A stretch of DNA of 64,000 nt. Source: Fuerstiella sp. Lineage in GTDB: Bacteria > Planctomycetota > Planctomycetia > Planctomycetales > Planctomycetaceae. Below are positions 1-9,213 of the stretch, piece after piece. A program made the translations under genes and the position numbers. Each line of letters begins with the position of its first letter. Within the stretch, counting starts at the first letter, position 1. The stretch is from positions 56,924 to 120,923 of the forward strand of contig JALHMY010000012.1 in assembly GCA_022843805.1 (NCBI GenBank), given 5' to 3'. The notes under the pieces are model-generated. The model searched no databases, was not told the DNA's origin, and was given only the letters and a program-made list of their open reading frames with translations.

Positions 1-890
1 TTCTGCAGCAATAATCCTCGTCCAAGCAGGAACTCCGGACCTGCTCGCAGATCGCGGCTCCATTCCTGCGTGCGGGTTTTCCAGCTGGTTGTATCGGCTT
101 TTCGCAGTCGTTCCGGGTGCTTCAGCTTAAGTCGCCACAGCTGTGCTTCGGCCAGCTCACGCAGAAACGGTTTTCCTTCAGACCGCAACCGGGTCAGGAT
201 ATCTGTCGCCGTGTTCTGGTACTGAGGATCATGCAGCAGAGAGGAAGCAGCGGTCAGCTGACGAGCAGGGGATGCTGACTTCAGATCTTCAGGATCTGAC
301 TGGCAGCGTTCATCTTTTGGCAGGCGTTCATCCCAAACCAGCGGCAGCAGAGTCACATGTCGTGTGCCGGGATCGAGCCGGCTGATTTCTTCCACTTGTT
401 TGATGACTTCCTCAAATTGTGCGGTGGCCAGCATAGCCATCGCCATTGAAGCGCGGATTTCGCAGATCACCCATGAGCGAGTTTCCATGGTTCGAGCTGC
501 TTCGAAAGACCTGATTGCCGCGTGGAAATCATTTTTCTGCAGGCTTGCCAGGCCTTCCTCATACGCCAGTGATCTGAGAAACTGCAGTTCTGTCACGTCA
601 TCCAGTGAGATCCGCTCAACCTGCCTGCCGCCTCGACGGATCTCAATGATATTGCCCGTCAGGTTTTCAATCACACCGGCAGTTCGCTGGATTCTTCCCG
701 TCACATGGTCTTTGCGCAGAACTGAGTCTGTCGTGACAAAGGGAAGCAGGGTTGGTTCGGACTTTGTCTGACTTTGAGCGGAACCGGACATTGCCAGCAG
801 AGCCACCAGCCAGGCAATGGGGATTTTCAGGCTAAGGCGGCAGCCGGGTAACGGTCGGCGAAATTTCGAATGGTCAGCCGATAATTTCAC
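1..890 (-). CDS. Secreted protein of unknown function, 3' end outside window
   Basis: The minus-strand reading frame stays open from 890 to the left edge, so the C-terminus is missing. It begins with GTG at 890, which overlaps the last 17 bases of the VWA gene upstream. This suggests translational coupling. The N-terminus reads as a basic stretch, then a hydrophobic segment (IPIAWLVALLAMSGSAQSQ), which looks like a signal peptide of about 40 residues. The following roughly 255 visible residues contain a small beta-rich part with the motif NIIEIRRGG, then helical sequence that resembles TPR-like repeats (AAIRSFEAARTM, AQFEEVIKQVEEI). No enzyme motif is seen. Its position suggests a role at the cell envelope together with the VWA protein, but this is inference. 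Confidence 0.7.
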   Translation of the reverse strand, partial: MKLSADHSKFRRPLPGCRLSLKIPIAWLVALLAMSGSAQSQTKSEPTLLPFVTTDSVLRKDHVTGRIQRTAGVIENLTGNIIEIRRGGRQVERISLDDVTELQFLRSLAYEEGLASLQKNDFHAAIRSFEAARTMETRSWVICEIRASMAMAMLATAQFEEVIKQVEEISRLDPGTRHVTLLPLVWDERLPKDERCQSDPEDLKSASPARQLTAASSLLHDPQYQNTATDILTRLRSEGKPFLRELAEAQLWRLKLKHPERLRKADTTSWKTRTQEWSRDLRAGPEFLLGRGLLLQ

Positions 891-2604
891 GTCGGTGGTT
901 AACATAATCCCAGACGACATATCGATCGAGATCCTTGCCGGCTGTAAAGAAGACTCGCCCGCCCGTGCGTTGAGCCAGACGGTGAGCAAACTGAACATCT
1001 TCATGAGTCTGAGACCAGCTGGGAAGCAGAAAGATGTTAATGGTGATGCCATCTCGTGCACAGAGCCGTCCTTCCCGCATGGTCGCTTCTTCAGTCTTTG
1101 CATCGGGCGGATACAGCATATACAGCAGGCTGCCTTCAAAATGAGCGGTCGGCAAACCATCAGTGATCAGAATCACCTGACGATTGGGTGTATCCTGAAC
1201 AGAGAGCACCTGTCTCGCCATCTGCAGTCCATGCTGGATATTTGTAAAGTGGGGCGGTATGTGAATTTCGCTGACATCTTCGCGGCTCATATCGGCCCTC
1301 AGCCGAACCACCGGATTGGTAATGGTCGGAATTTTGGGCATCAGAGAGATCAGTTCGCCCTGAGGAACCAGTTTGGCGAACGTGTGGATCTCAATGAACC
1401 GGAGAAAGTCGCCAGGAAATTCTCCACTGATCAGGCCATTCAGTGCCAGGGCCATCTTCTTGACGTTTACATACTGCCCGTCGTATCGCATCGAGCCGCT
1501 CATATCCATCAGCACGGCTGTGGCGCATTTGGGATTATTGCGGGTTCGATGAATTTCGATATCTTCCTGGCGCAGACGAAGCGGACGCTCGGTTCTTTGC
1601 CTGAACATGGCATTCAGCATTGTGGCGGGAATATCCATCTGAGCGATGGAGTCGCCGAATTCCCATGGTTTTGTTCGCTGTGTTTCAACAGCACCTTCGC
1701 CTTCAATCGGGCCCTGATGGCGGCCTGAGCGGGATGGCTGCAGGTTGCTGAAAATTCTTTCCAGCAATCGGCCCTGAAACAGCCGATAGGCCTTTGGAGA
1801 AAGATGAATCTTTCCCGACTTGCTGGTCAGCCCCTGACCTTCAAGCAGGTCCTTCAGATACTGCTGAATTTGTTCCTGGAACTTATTCAGGTTCTTAATC
1901 TGTTCCGGATCAGCGAATTCGCTGAGTCCTTCGAGGTCGATGATAGCAATTTGCGCGTTCTTTGAGGCTTCTTCCAGCTGTTTCAGCAACTCATCAATTT
2001 TGGTGAGTTCTTCAAGAATCTCCAGAGCTTCCGGAACGGACATCGACTTATTGCCAGTGAATTCATATCGGGCAGCGAGGTGGTCGATCTGATATTTTTC
2101 GCCGAGCGTTTCCATCAGGCTCAGTAACTGTGATGCAAAGTGCGGATCAGATTTCTCAGCGCGATACCAGAGACTTTCAAGCTGGTAAATCTGTTCGTCG
2201 GTGACTGCCTGGCGAAACATTTTTGACAGTTTGGAGGGTGGCTTTGCTTCGCTGGCCTCCTGAGTAAACCGGCGATCCGCTTTCTTCTGTACGGTCCGCG
2301 TTTCCCATGTTGAGAGGATCTTTTGTTTTCGTTCCTTCAGCATAGCGATGAGGGCTTCAAGACTGGGCCCCAGCCCTGCAAACTGGCCGGGGTCAAGTCG
2401 AATCGCATTTGCCAGTTCCTCTTCGGTCAGTTCCCTCATCGAGCCCCATTCCAGCATATGTTCGAAAGCCGGAGAGACGATGTCGGGGGGCGCCTGAGAA
2501 GGTGAGGGAAACGCCCGGGGATCGTATTGCTGATATGTGTGGACGATTCCGCCGCGGTGCCGCGACGGCCGGTTGTCCGGCCTCTCAGAGTTCTCAGGCA
2601 GCAT
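874..2604 (-). CDS. VWA (von Willebrand factor A) domain protein
   Basis: A 576-residue cytoplasmic-looking protein with no signal peptide. Residues 1-300 are helical and charged. The C-terminal third is a VWA domain whose metal-ion site (MIDAS) is visible as DMSGSM at residue 367, with a later ITDG motif. VWA proteins of this build usually work with a MoxR- or ChlI-like AAA+ ATPase. No such ATPase is in the visible neighbourhood, so the partner is unknown. ATG at 2604 is preceded by AGGA at about 9 bases. The gene overlaps the following secreted-protein gene by 17 bases. Confidence 0.85.
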   Translation of the reverse strand: MLPENSERPDNRPSRHRGGIVHTYQQYDPRAFPSPSQAPPDIVSPAFEHMLEWGSMRELTEEELANAIRLDPGQFAGLGPSLEALIAMLKERKQKILSTWETRTVQKKADRRFTQEASEAKPPSKLSKMFRQAVTDEQIYQLESLWYRAEKSDPHFASQLLSLMETLGEKYQIDHLAARYEFTGNKSMSVPEALEILEELTKIDELLKQLEEASKNAQIAIIDLEGLSEFADPEQIKNLNKFQEQIQQYLKDLLEGQGLTSKSGKIHLSPKAYRLFQGRLLERIFSNLQPSRSGRHQGPIEGEGAVETQRTKPWEFGDSIAQMDIPATMLNAMFRQRTERPLRLRQEDIEIHRTRNNPKCATAVLMDMSGSMRYDGQYVNVKKMALALNGLISGEFPGDFLRFIEIHTFAKLVPQGELISLMPKIPTITNPVVRLRADMSREDVSEIHIPPHFTNIQHGLQMARQVLSVQDTPNRQVILITDGLPTAHFEGSLLYMLYPPDAKTEEATMREGRLCARDGITINIFLLPSWSQTHEDVQFAHRLAQRTGGRVFFTAGKDLDRYVVWDYVNHRREIIG

Positions 2605-3143
2605 GAAAAGAATCCTGGAGAAGGTCCAGCTTCAGAAAAACATGGGCGAGCATCAAATAACATCCTCGCTGGTGATTGTAGATGAGCGACTGTGAAAGTC
2701 CCGCAGCAATTCTCATTGATGCATTCTCATTCTGAGACAGCTCTCGTCTTTTCAGCAGTGGGTGAATGTCTGTTTTCGCTCGGGTGCCCCCAGCTTTCGG
2801 AAAAATGCAGGAAACCTGTTTTTTAAATGGCATCCGGCTCTGAGGGTGAATCATTCTGACGTCCGGTGGCCAACTTAGCGAAAGTCCTTTGGGCGTCGAT
2901 CTTCAGCATTCAGGAACGACATTTTTTGGAGAAATCGGCGCAGACTTTTGCGAATAGGCGCGTTAAGGGCATTAGTAACTGAGAATTCGAGCGCGAAGCA
3001 TATGGCGGGCCTGTTTCGCGTGAGTTCGCGTACTGAGTTGCTCCTTCCCTGGGGAAACAACCGGTCCGACGTTCTTAGGAACGTCGACTGGGGGAAACGT
3101 CCGAGAAGGAGCACTCTTGCGAGAGGTGATTGATACACGTTCA
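2605..3143. other. Intergenic gap between nusB and the VWA gene
   Basis: No convincing gene. Short open frames exist on the minus strand (for example 2594-2854, 86 codons, running 11 bases into the VWA start), but they have no recognisable domain. The gap contains the hairpin element at 3035-3116, described separately. Confidence 0.5.
3035..3116. ncRNA. Candidate structured RNA or DNA element, function unknown
   Basis: An 82-base two-part hairpin lies just downstream of nusB. The outer stem pairs 3039-3047 (TGCTCCTTC) with 3105-3113 (GAAGGAGCA) perfectly, extended by GAG/CTC after one bulge. The inner stem pairs 3067-3074 (CGACGTTC) with 3079-3086 (GAACGTCG) around a 4-base loop, extended by CCGGT/ACTGG. 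The two sides of the internal loop carry the same word, CTGGGGAAAC and CTGGGGGAAAC. There is no T-run after it on either strand, so it is not a normal intrinsic terminator. The transcribed strand is unknown; minus would place it in the nusB 3' region. Confidence 0.4.
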
Positions 3144-3575
3144 TCAGGTTTTTGAATCAGGAGCGGGAGGCTGGACATCCAGAGTGGGTATGAGTTTGTC
3201 CAGAATTCCATTAACGAAGCTGGCGGAGTTCTCCGTACCAAATTCCTTAGCGATTTCGATGGCTTCGTTCAGGACAACTGGTGCCGGAGTTCCAACGGTT
3301 CTCATTTCATAAATGCCCATTCGCAGGATATTGCGATCTGTGATGGCCATTCGTTCCAGCCGCCAGTTGGAGGCGGTGCGACGAATCAGCTCGTCCAGGC
3401 TGTCTCGGGTTTCGCGCACACCGCGAAACATCGACCATGCAAAAGCAGCCAGTGCGGGATTGGTGAGTTGTTGTTCAATAGTGCGCTGGATTCGTCGGAT
3501 ATCCGCGTCCGGATTCTGATCGATCAGAAACAGCATTTGCAGAACTTGTCTGCGAGCGTCGGTACGTCCGGGCAT
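3144..3575 (-). CDS. nusB: Transcription antitermination factor NusB
   Basis: 143 residues, the usual NusB length, all-helical RNA-binding fold. The N-terminus RTDARRQVLQMLFLID and the C-terminal APVVLNEAIEIAKEFG and FVNGILDKL segments are typical of the family. NusB binds boxA in rRNA leaders with NusE (S10) and prevents early termination. It follows ribH on the same strand after 113 bases, the common ribH-nusB order in bacteria, and sits downstream of rho, another termination factor. Confidence 0.95.
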   Translation of the reverse strand: MPGRTDARRQVLQMLFLIDQNPDADIRRIQRTIEQQLTNPALAAFAWSMFRGVRETRDSLDELIRRTASNWRLERMAITDRNILRMGIYEMRTVGTPAPVVLNEAIEIAKEFGTENSASFVNGILDKLIPTLDVQPPAPDSKT

Positions 3576-3688
3576 ATTTTTGCAGGTCAGTCAAGAGGAG
3601 CGAAGCGTAAGAAGGGGCGATTGAAGATTCGGCAGTGGGGGGAGTGTCGTTTGGTCGCGGGAAGTATTCGATTCTAACAGGATCTGAA

Positions 3689-4153
3689 TCAGATCTTCTT
3701 CAGCAGATTCACCATTTCCACCGCGGCTGTTGCGGCTTCCACTCCTTTGTTACCGACCTTTCCGCCGGCACGGTCCAGAGCCTGTTCCATTGATTCACAG
3801 GTGATAATGCCAAAGGTCACCGGGACACCGGTTTCCAGGTTCAGCTGCATAATTCCGGACGCCACCTGACTGTTGATGTATTCATGGTGAGAAGTTGATC
3901 CCTGAATAACAGCACCCAGACAAATTACGGCCGAGTATTTTCCGGAGCGAGCCAGTCGAGCTGCTGCCAGCGGAATCTCAAAGGAGCCAGGTACCCAGAC
4001 GATGGTGATCAGGTCTTCCTGTCCTCCCAGCCGCGTGATGATATCACAGGCACCATCAACAAGTCGACGGGTAATCAGATCGTTGAAGCGGGAGACAACG
4101 ATAGCAAAGGATTTATCAGCGGCGTTCAATTCACCCTGAATCTGTATTGTCAT
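3689..4153 (-). CDS. ribH: 6,7-dimethyl-8-ribityllumazine synthase
   Basis: Condenses 5-amino-6-ribitylaminouracil with 3,4-dihydroxybutanone 4-phosphate in the penultimate step of riboflavin synthesis, and usually forms large icosahedral or pentameric assemblies. The substrate-site segments VPGSFEIP and GAVIQGSTSHHEY are present, and the histidines of the latter are kept. I chose ATG at 4153 (MTIQIQGEL, 154 residues). An in-frame GTG at 4201 would add 16 proline-rich residues that are not family-like. It is 77 bases downstream of rho and leads into nusB. Confidence 0.94.
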   Translation of the reverse strand: MTIQIQGELNAADKSFAIVVSRFNDLITRRLVDGACDIITRLGGQEDLITIVWVPGSFEIPLAAARLARSGKYSAVICLGAVIQGSTSHHEYINSQVASGIMQLNLETGVPVTFGIITCESMEQALDRAGGKVGNKGVEAATAAVEMVNLLKKI

Positions 4154-4230
4154 GGCGGAAATCGTGAAAAGGGGTGCAGGGGCGGGGCAGGGTCGGTTCA
4201 CGCAGAGTTGAGTACGTTTAACGGGTGATC

Positions 4231-5715
4231 TTAGCCAAGATTCATCGACAGCAGGAACTCTTCATTACTTTTCGTTCTTTTGAGCCTGCTGACAAGGAGT
4301 TCCATGGCTTCAACAGGATTCATATCGCTGAGCACTCGGCGGAGAACCCATGCGAGTTTCAGTTCATCTTCGTTCATCAGCAATTCTTCACGACGTGTAC
4401 CCGAACGGTTTACGTCGATTGCAGGCCAGATACGACGTTCGACCAGTCGTCGGTCAAGATGCAATTCTGTATTTCCGGTGCCTTTGAATTCCTCAAAAAT
4501 TACTTCATCCATGCGGCTGCCTGTGTCCACGAGTGCAGTGGCGATGATTGTCAGGCTGCCTCCTTCTTCAACGCAGCGAGCGGATCCGAAGAAGCGTTTT
4601 GGATGCTGAAGTGCACTGGCATCAACGCCTCCGGAAAGGATCTTGCCGGAATTCGGCGTTTCGGTATTCCAGGCACGTGCGAGGCGAGTGATGGAGTCCA
4701 GAAAGATGACAACATCGTGGCCATATTCCACCATTCGTTTGGCTTTTTCGATCACCATTTCGGCGACCTGAATATGTCGGGAGGTGGGTTCGTCAAAGGT
4801 ACTGCTGACAACTTCACAGTTGGAACTCTTCAGTCGCCGCTCCATATCGGTGACTTCTTCGGGACGCTCGTCAATCAGCAGCATAATGACATAGGCATCC
4901 GGATGATTCTGCAGAGTCGCTCGTGCCATCTGCTGAAGTAAGACGGTCTTGCCGGCTCGTGGCGGAGAGACAATCAGTCCTCGCTGTCCCATTCCAATGG
5001 GTGCCACCAGGTCAACAATTCGAGTGCTGAGAAATTCAGCGTTGTCGGCAAGACGCAGGCGGCGTTCCGGATGCAGCGGGGTCAGGTCATCAAAGAAGAC
5101 CTTGCCAGTCAGCAGGTTTGGATCCTGGCCATTGACTGCTTCTACTCGCAACAATGCAAAGTAGCGTTCGTTCTCTTTGGGAGGCCGAATCTGGCCGGCA
5201 ACCGTGGCCCCTGTTCTGAGACCAAAGCGGCGAATCTGGCTTGGGCTGACATAAATGTCATCAGGACATGGCAAATAGTGGTAGTCCGGACTTCGCAGAA
5301 AACCAAAGCCGTCCGGAAGGATTTCCAGAGTCCCTTCGCCAAACATCAGACCGTTGATTCGTGTCCGTTCCTTGAGGATCTTAAAGATCAGATCCTGTTT
5401 CTTCATTCCGTGATATTCAGTCAGCTGTTCCTGTTCAGCAATCTGCAGAAGATCCTTCATGGACATTCGCTGAAGATCAGCAATGTTCACGTCGGCCGCC
5501 TTGTCCGGGGAAAATGTTTCTGAGACTGGTTTTTCAGTCTCATCCCCGGATGCCAATGCCGCCGGATTTGCTTCGGCCTGCAGTGCTTTGGGTTGCGGAG
5601 CCCTGATCGCGGGTTCAGCAACCGGCTCCATTTCCTGGCGAGCCTCAGAGCGACGCAATAGTCGCTGGGAACCAGCACGGTTCTCATCAGAACGGAAGTT
5701 TTTTGCCATGGCCAC
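4231..5715 (-). CDS. rho: Transcription termination factor Rho
   Basis: Hexameric RNA-dependent ATPase that releases transcripts. The first 75 residues or so are a charged, Ala/Glu-rich extension. A Rho N-terminal helical domain ([15 protein letters not shown]) follows, then the cold-shock-like RNA-binding domain ([15 protein letters not shown]), and the ATPase with Walker A SPPRAGKT at residues 250-257 and Walker [11 protein letters not shown]. Total 494 residues. GTG at 5715 has GGAGG six bases upstream. An in-frame ATG at 5709 is the alternative and would shorten the protein by two residues. It lies between coaE and ribH on the same strand. Confidence 0.96.
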   Translation of the reverse strand: MAMAKNFRSDENRAGSQRLLRRSEARQEMEPVAEPAIRAPQPKALQAEANPAALASGDETEKPVSETFSPDKAADVNIADLQRMSMKDLLQIAEQEQLTEYHGMKKQDLIFKILKERTRINGLMFGEGTLEILPDGFGFLRSPDYHYLPCPDDIYVSPSQIRRFGLRTGATVAGQIRPPKENERYFALLRVEAVNGQDPNLLTGKVFFDDLTPLHPERRLRLADNAEFLSTRIVDLVAPIGMGQRGLIVSPPRAGKTVLLQQMARATLQNHPDAYVIMLLIDERPEEVTDMERRLKSSNCEVVSSTFDEPTSRHIQVAEMVIEKAKRMVEYGHDVVIFLDSITRLARAWNTETPNSGKILSGGVDASALQHPKRFFGSARCVEEGGSLTIIATALVDTGSRMDEVIFEEFKGTGNTELHLDRRLVERRIWPAIDVNRSGTRREELLMNEDELKLAWVLRRVLSDMNPVEAMELLVSRLKRTKSNEEFLLSMNLG

Positions 5716-5854
5716 GACGGGCCTCCAGAATGATAAAAGACAGGTGTTTCAGAATAAGCCGGAACAGGAGGGAAAGGTGTTCGATCAGCAGGAGTGCAAC
5801 GAAAAATTCGCAATAGAGACGACCGGACGCAGAGAACCGGCAGATGATGGGTAT

Positions 5855-6529
5855 TCAGTCAGCATTAAGGGGTTTGGAGTCTGTCGGACGACTGTGATGT
5901 CGGTCCAGAATAATTTGAATAAACTGGTTCAGTTGAGAAGCGGCAGCATCAATGGTGCCGGAATTGTCCACGATGAATTCGGCTCGACGCTTTTTTTCTG
6001 CGACCGAAAGCTGACAGGCCTCCCGGCGAGCCAGCTCGTCGGACGACCAGCCTCGGTTCTGAAGCACTCGCAGCTGTCGCAGATGTAAGGGCGTCTCTAT
6101 AAAAATCAGGCCATCACAATCGTCCGCCCATCCTGCTTCCAGCAGAAGAGCGGCATCCAGTATGACCGCGTCCACGTCTTGTGGAAGCGTTTTCAATTTT
6201 TCCTGAGCAACAGCTCGCACTGCAGGGTGCAGAATGTTTTCAAGTTTACTTCGAGCTTCTTCATGCTGGTAAGACGGGCCAAATACCCGATTTGCCAGTT
6301 CTTTACGATTCACTCCTCCGTCCGGCAGCAGGACGGCCGGTCCAAACAAATCCCGAACCTGCTGCACGATGGACGGATGAGTGAGAAGATCATGTGCGAT
6401 CTTATCTGCATCAATGACGCATAATCGATAGTGTTTGGAATGGCGAACGACCGAAGACTTGCCGGAACCAATGCCACCAAGGATGCCGATCACTGGTACA
6501 GGAGTTTGAAATGAAAAAACGGCAGGCAA
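5855..6529 (-). CDS. coaE: Dephospho-CoA kinase
   Basis: Phosphorylates dephospho-CoA in the last step of coenzyme A synthesis. The P-loop GGIGSGKS lies at the N-terminus, followed by VIDADKIAH. Later come EAGWADDCDGLIFIE and RRAEFIVDNSG, all usual CoaE segments. At 224 residues the length is normal. The assigned start is TTG at 6529. No strong ribosome-binding site is seen, and a GTG at 6493 (MIGILGGIG) is a possible alternative. It is the first gene of the coaE - rho - ribH - nusB run. Confidence 0.92.
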   Translation of the reverse strand: MPAVFSFQTPVPVIGILGGIGSGKSSVVRHSKHYRLCVIDADKIAHDLLTHPSIVQQVRDLFGPAVLLPDGGVNRKELANRVFGPSYQHEEARSKLENILHPAVRAVAQEKLKTLPQDVDAVILDAALLLEAGWADDCDGLIFIETPLHLRQLRVLQNRGWSSDELARREACQLSVAEKKRRAEFIVDNSGTIDAAASQLNQFIQIILDRHHSRPTDSKPLNAD

Positions 6530-6954
6530 AAGTTGTTGTCGTGTTATTGAAGAGTCTCGCGGAAGCGAGCGAATGACAGGATTGGCGGGAGTTTATGAAC
6601 AGAACCGTGAACTGTGCGGATCAGCCAGGCAGGATGCATCGTTTACTCCCTTTGCACGATGCGATTCCGTGATATTGCGATTCCGTGATATGTTGTCCAA
6701 CTCCTGGCGTGAAGTCAAATGGTTGTGTGGCCGGATCGCTGCTTTTCGAGACTCTTTTCGGCCGTCGCAAGGTTTCCACCTGTTTGCCACCCTGTTTTTC
6801 CAGTGCTCGGGCGCCTGCAAATTTGTTTAACGTTCGGTTACACTGGTTTTTTCACCGATCAGCTCACGGAATTGCTGGCTCTCGTTGAATTGTGACCAGG
6901 TGTAAACGGCCGATTAGTATGTTGTTTTTCGATTGAATTTGAGTGGGGATATTG
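6530..6954. other. Divergent intergenic region
   Basis: This 425-base region separates coaE (leftward) from the phosphohexomutase (rightward) and should hold both promoters. No gene is supported. A 16-base direct duplication (GCGATTCCGTGATAT, twice between about 6660 and 6692) is the only visible feature. Confidence 0.5.
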
Positions 6955-8778
6955 ATGTCAGGAATACTCGATCAAAAAATCGATGCCGCTGCCGCCTCCG
7001 GCAAATTAACAGCTGATTCGCCTGCAAATATCAGGAACTGGCTGCAGAAAGAATGTGTGGCGCAGTATCGAAGTCGGCTGATTGCCATGATCGAGGCGGA
7101 GCAGTGGCAGCTCCTTGACGAAATGTTCTGGACGTCGATTCCGTTTGGAACGGGCGGTCGGCGGGGGCCGATGGGTGAAATGGGGCCGGCGACGATCAAT
7201 GATCGAACCATTGCGGAGTCCGCTCATGGCATGGCTGTTTATCTGCGATCCACGGGATGCCATGAAGGAGGTTCGGCCGTCATTGCTCACGATACCCGCA
7301 ATAATTCGGCCCATTTTGCGCGAATCACAGCATGCACTCTGGCGGCTCACGGCCTCCTCGTTTATTTGTTTGAGAGCCATCGTTCCACGCCGGAATTGTC
7401 GTTCGCCGTACGGAGACTGGGCTGCAACATTGGCGTGATGATTTCCGCCTCGCATAATCCCCCGGCTGATAATGGCTTCAAAGCCTACTGGTCAAATGGT
7501 GGGCAGGTCATTGCTCCACACGATCTTGGCATCATTCGTGAAGTGGAGAAAGCGGATGCCATTCCTTCTGTTGCCTTTGAAAAGGCTGTGGCAGAAGGCC
7601 GCATAACGATCGTTGGGGCAGATCTGGATACCGAATATATTGACTGCGTTGCCCGATTAAGTGAAACACCCAACCGCAATATCTCAGCCATTTTTACGCC
7701 GCTGCACGGCGTTGGCGAAACTTCAGTCTATGCCGTTCTGAAACATCTGAAATTTGATCAGGTTGAAATCTTTGAGCTCCAGAGACAACCTGACGGAAAT
7801 TTTCCGAACGTACCGAAACACCTGCCAAATCCAGAGAATCTGGAAGTGTTTAACCCGGTGATTGACTGGGTCCGAAGCAACAATCACCCGGCTGAGCTGA
7901 TTCTGGCATCCGATCCCGATGCGGATCGACTGGGAGTGATGGTTCGCAGTGCACAGGGTCAGTTTGTTCCACTCAGCGGAAATCAGGTGGGCGCATTGAT
8001 TACGGACTTTCTTTTTCGAAAACGAAAAGAAACCGGCCGATTCTCGCCCAAGGATTACGTCGTGGAAACCCTTGTGACGACTCCACTTACAAAGGCTGTG
8101 GCCACAGATCATGGCGCTCGTGCGTTCGCAGATTTGCTCGTAGGGTTCAAATACATCGCCCAGACTATGGAAGAGCAGGGTACTGAACATTTTGTTTTTG
8201 GAACAGAAGAGTCGATCGGGTTCCTGGCAGGAGATTATTGTCGCGATAAGGATGCCGCCGTATGCGCAATTTATATTCTCGAACTTGCGGCAGAGCTGAA
8301 AGCTGCGGGAAAAACGCTTCTGGATCAGCTGGACGACCTCTATTTGCGGTGTGGTTACCACTGTGAAGGGCAAAAATCGATCTATTGTGAGGGGCCCGTC
8401 GGAAAAGCGAAAATTGACGGGCTGATGCAGACACTGAGAGAGAATCCGCCCGCCCAGTTCGGTCCGGTTCGTTTCACTGAGGTGGCCGATTACAGCTCCG
8501 GAAAACGTAAGGCGATTCCGGGCGGTCAGTCTGTTGGAACAATCGTTGCACCTCGCGGAGATCTGCTGATTTACAAATCGGATCCTGCCAGTCCTGTCAG
8601 AGTGCAGATTGCCGCAAGGCCATCCGGAACTGAACCGAAAATTAAGTTTTACTTTTTTTGTCAGTCCGATTCCGGCCATGGTACCGATTTGAATCAGGCG
8701 CGGGCGGCCGGCGACAGCGTGATGAAGGAAGTCCAGCAGGCGCTGGCAAAATGGGCGGCCGATCAGTTAGAAGGCTGA
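6955..8778 (+). CDS. Phosphoglucomutase / phosphomannomutase (alpha-D-phosphohexomutase)
   Basis: Interconverts hexose 1- and 6-phosphates for cell-surface sugar or glycogen metabolism. All four family motifs are visible: the phosphoserine loop ISASHNPPADNG near residue 165, the metal-binding ASDPDADRLG, the sugar-binding FGTEESIG, and the phosphate-binding RPSGTEPKIKF at the C-terminus. At 607 residues it belongs to the longer PGM/PMM subgroup (as in PgcA). I chose ATG at 6955 because GGGG lies seven bases upstream; an in-frame GTG at 6943 overlaps that site. Glucose versus mannose preference cannot be told from sequence. Confidence 0.93.
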   Translation: MSGILDQKIDAAAASGKLTADSPANIRNWLQKECVAQYRSRLIAMIEAEQWQLLDEMFWTSIPFGTGGRRGPMGEMGPATINDRTIAESAHGMAVYLRSTGCHEGGSAVIAHDTRNNSAHFARITACTLAAHGLLVYLFESHRSTPELSFAVRRLGCNIGVMISASHNPPADNGFKAYWSNGGQVIAPHDLGIIREVEKADAIPSVAFEKAVAEGRITIVGADLDTEYIDCVARLSETPNRNISAIFTPLHGVGETSVYAVLKHLKFDQVEIFELQRQPDGNFPNVPKHLPNPENLEVFNPVIDWVRSNNHPAELILASDPDADRLGVMVRSAQGQFVPLSGNQVGALITDFLFRKRKETGRFSPKDYVVETLVTTPLTKAVATDHGARAFADLLVGFKYIAQTMEEQGTEHFVFGTEESIGFLAGDYCRDKDAAVCAIYILELAAELKAAGKTLLDQLDDLYLRCGYHCEGQKSIYCEGPVGKAKIDGLMQTLRENPPAQFGPVRFTEVADYSSGKRKAIPGGQSVGTIVAPRGDLLIYKSDPASPVRVQIAARPSGTEPKIKFYFFCQSDSGHGTDLNQARAAGDSVMKEVQQALAKWAADQLEG

Positions 8779-9213
8779 AATGCGAAAAGGCCGAAAAATG
8801 CTTGCAGACTGGGAGTTATTGGACAGAATCATTCACTGTCTGTAGAAATGCGGGTCGTTGTTTCTGGCAGCAGAGAGGGACGAAAGTCAGAGAAGGACAG
8901 GTGGACAGTTTTGTGGGTGCAGGTGAGCAGGGCGGCACCAGCTTTGGGATCCGGTCTTCCCCGATACCGCATTTCGCCGGGTCTGCCGCTTGAATCGTCT
9001 CGCTCCGCCTGACAGAATCTTCAGGGAAATGACTCACGAGTGCGAAGGCGAACGTGAATTCGTCCGGCGTACTCGTCAGTGATTCCCCCAGGACTTCATG
9101 CTTCAAGGCAGTTTTACATCAGAAAATCTGGTGTTTTGCGGGGAAGCAGTTGCCGGCAAGGATGGCAATCCATCAAGTATCTGATGTCAGTTTTCTAGAA
9201 TCTGAGGGTCACC
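8779..9213. other. Intergenic gap before Hsp70
   Basis: 435 bases with no supported gene. It should hold the promoter of the Hsp70-like gene. I see no CIRCE element or other clear heat-shock operator. Confidence 0.45.

Noticed and set aside
817..1728. 303-codon open frame antisense to the VWA gene
   Set aside because: It is the opposite strand of a well-supported domain and has no protein-family character.
7723..8679. 318-codon frame antisense to the phosphohexomutase
   Set aside because: It lies entirely opposite catalytic motifs of the real gene.
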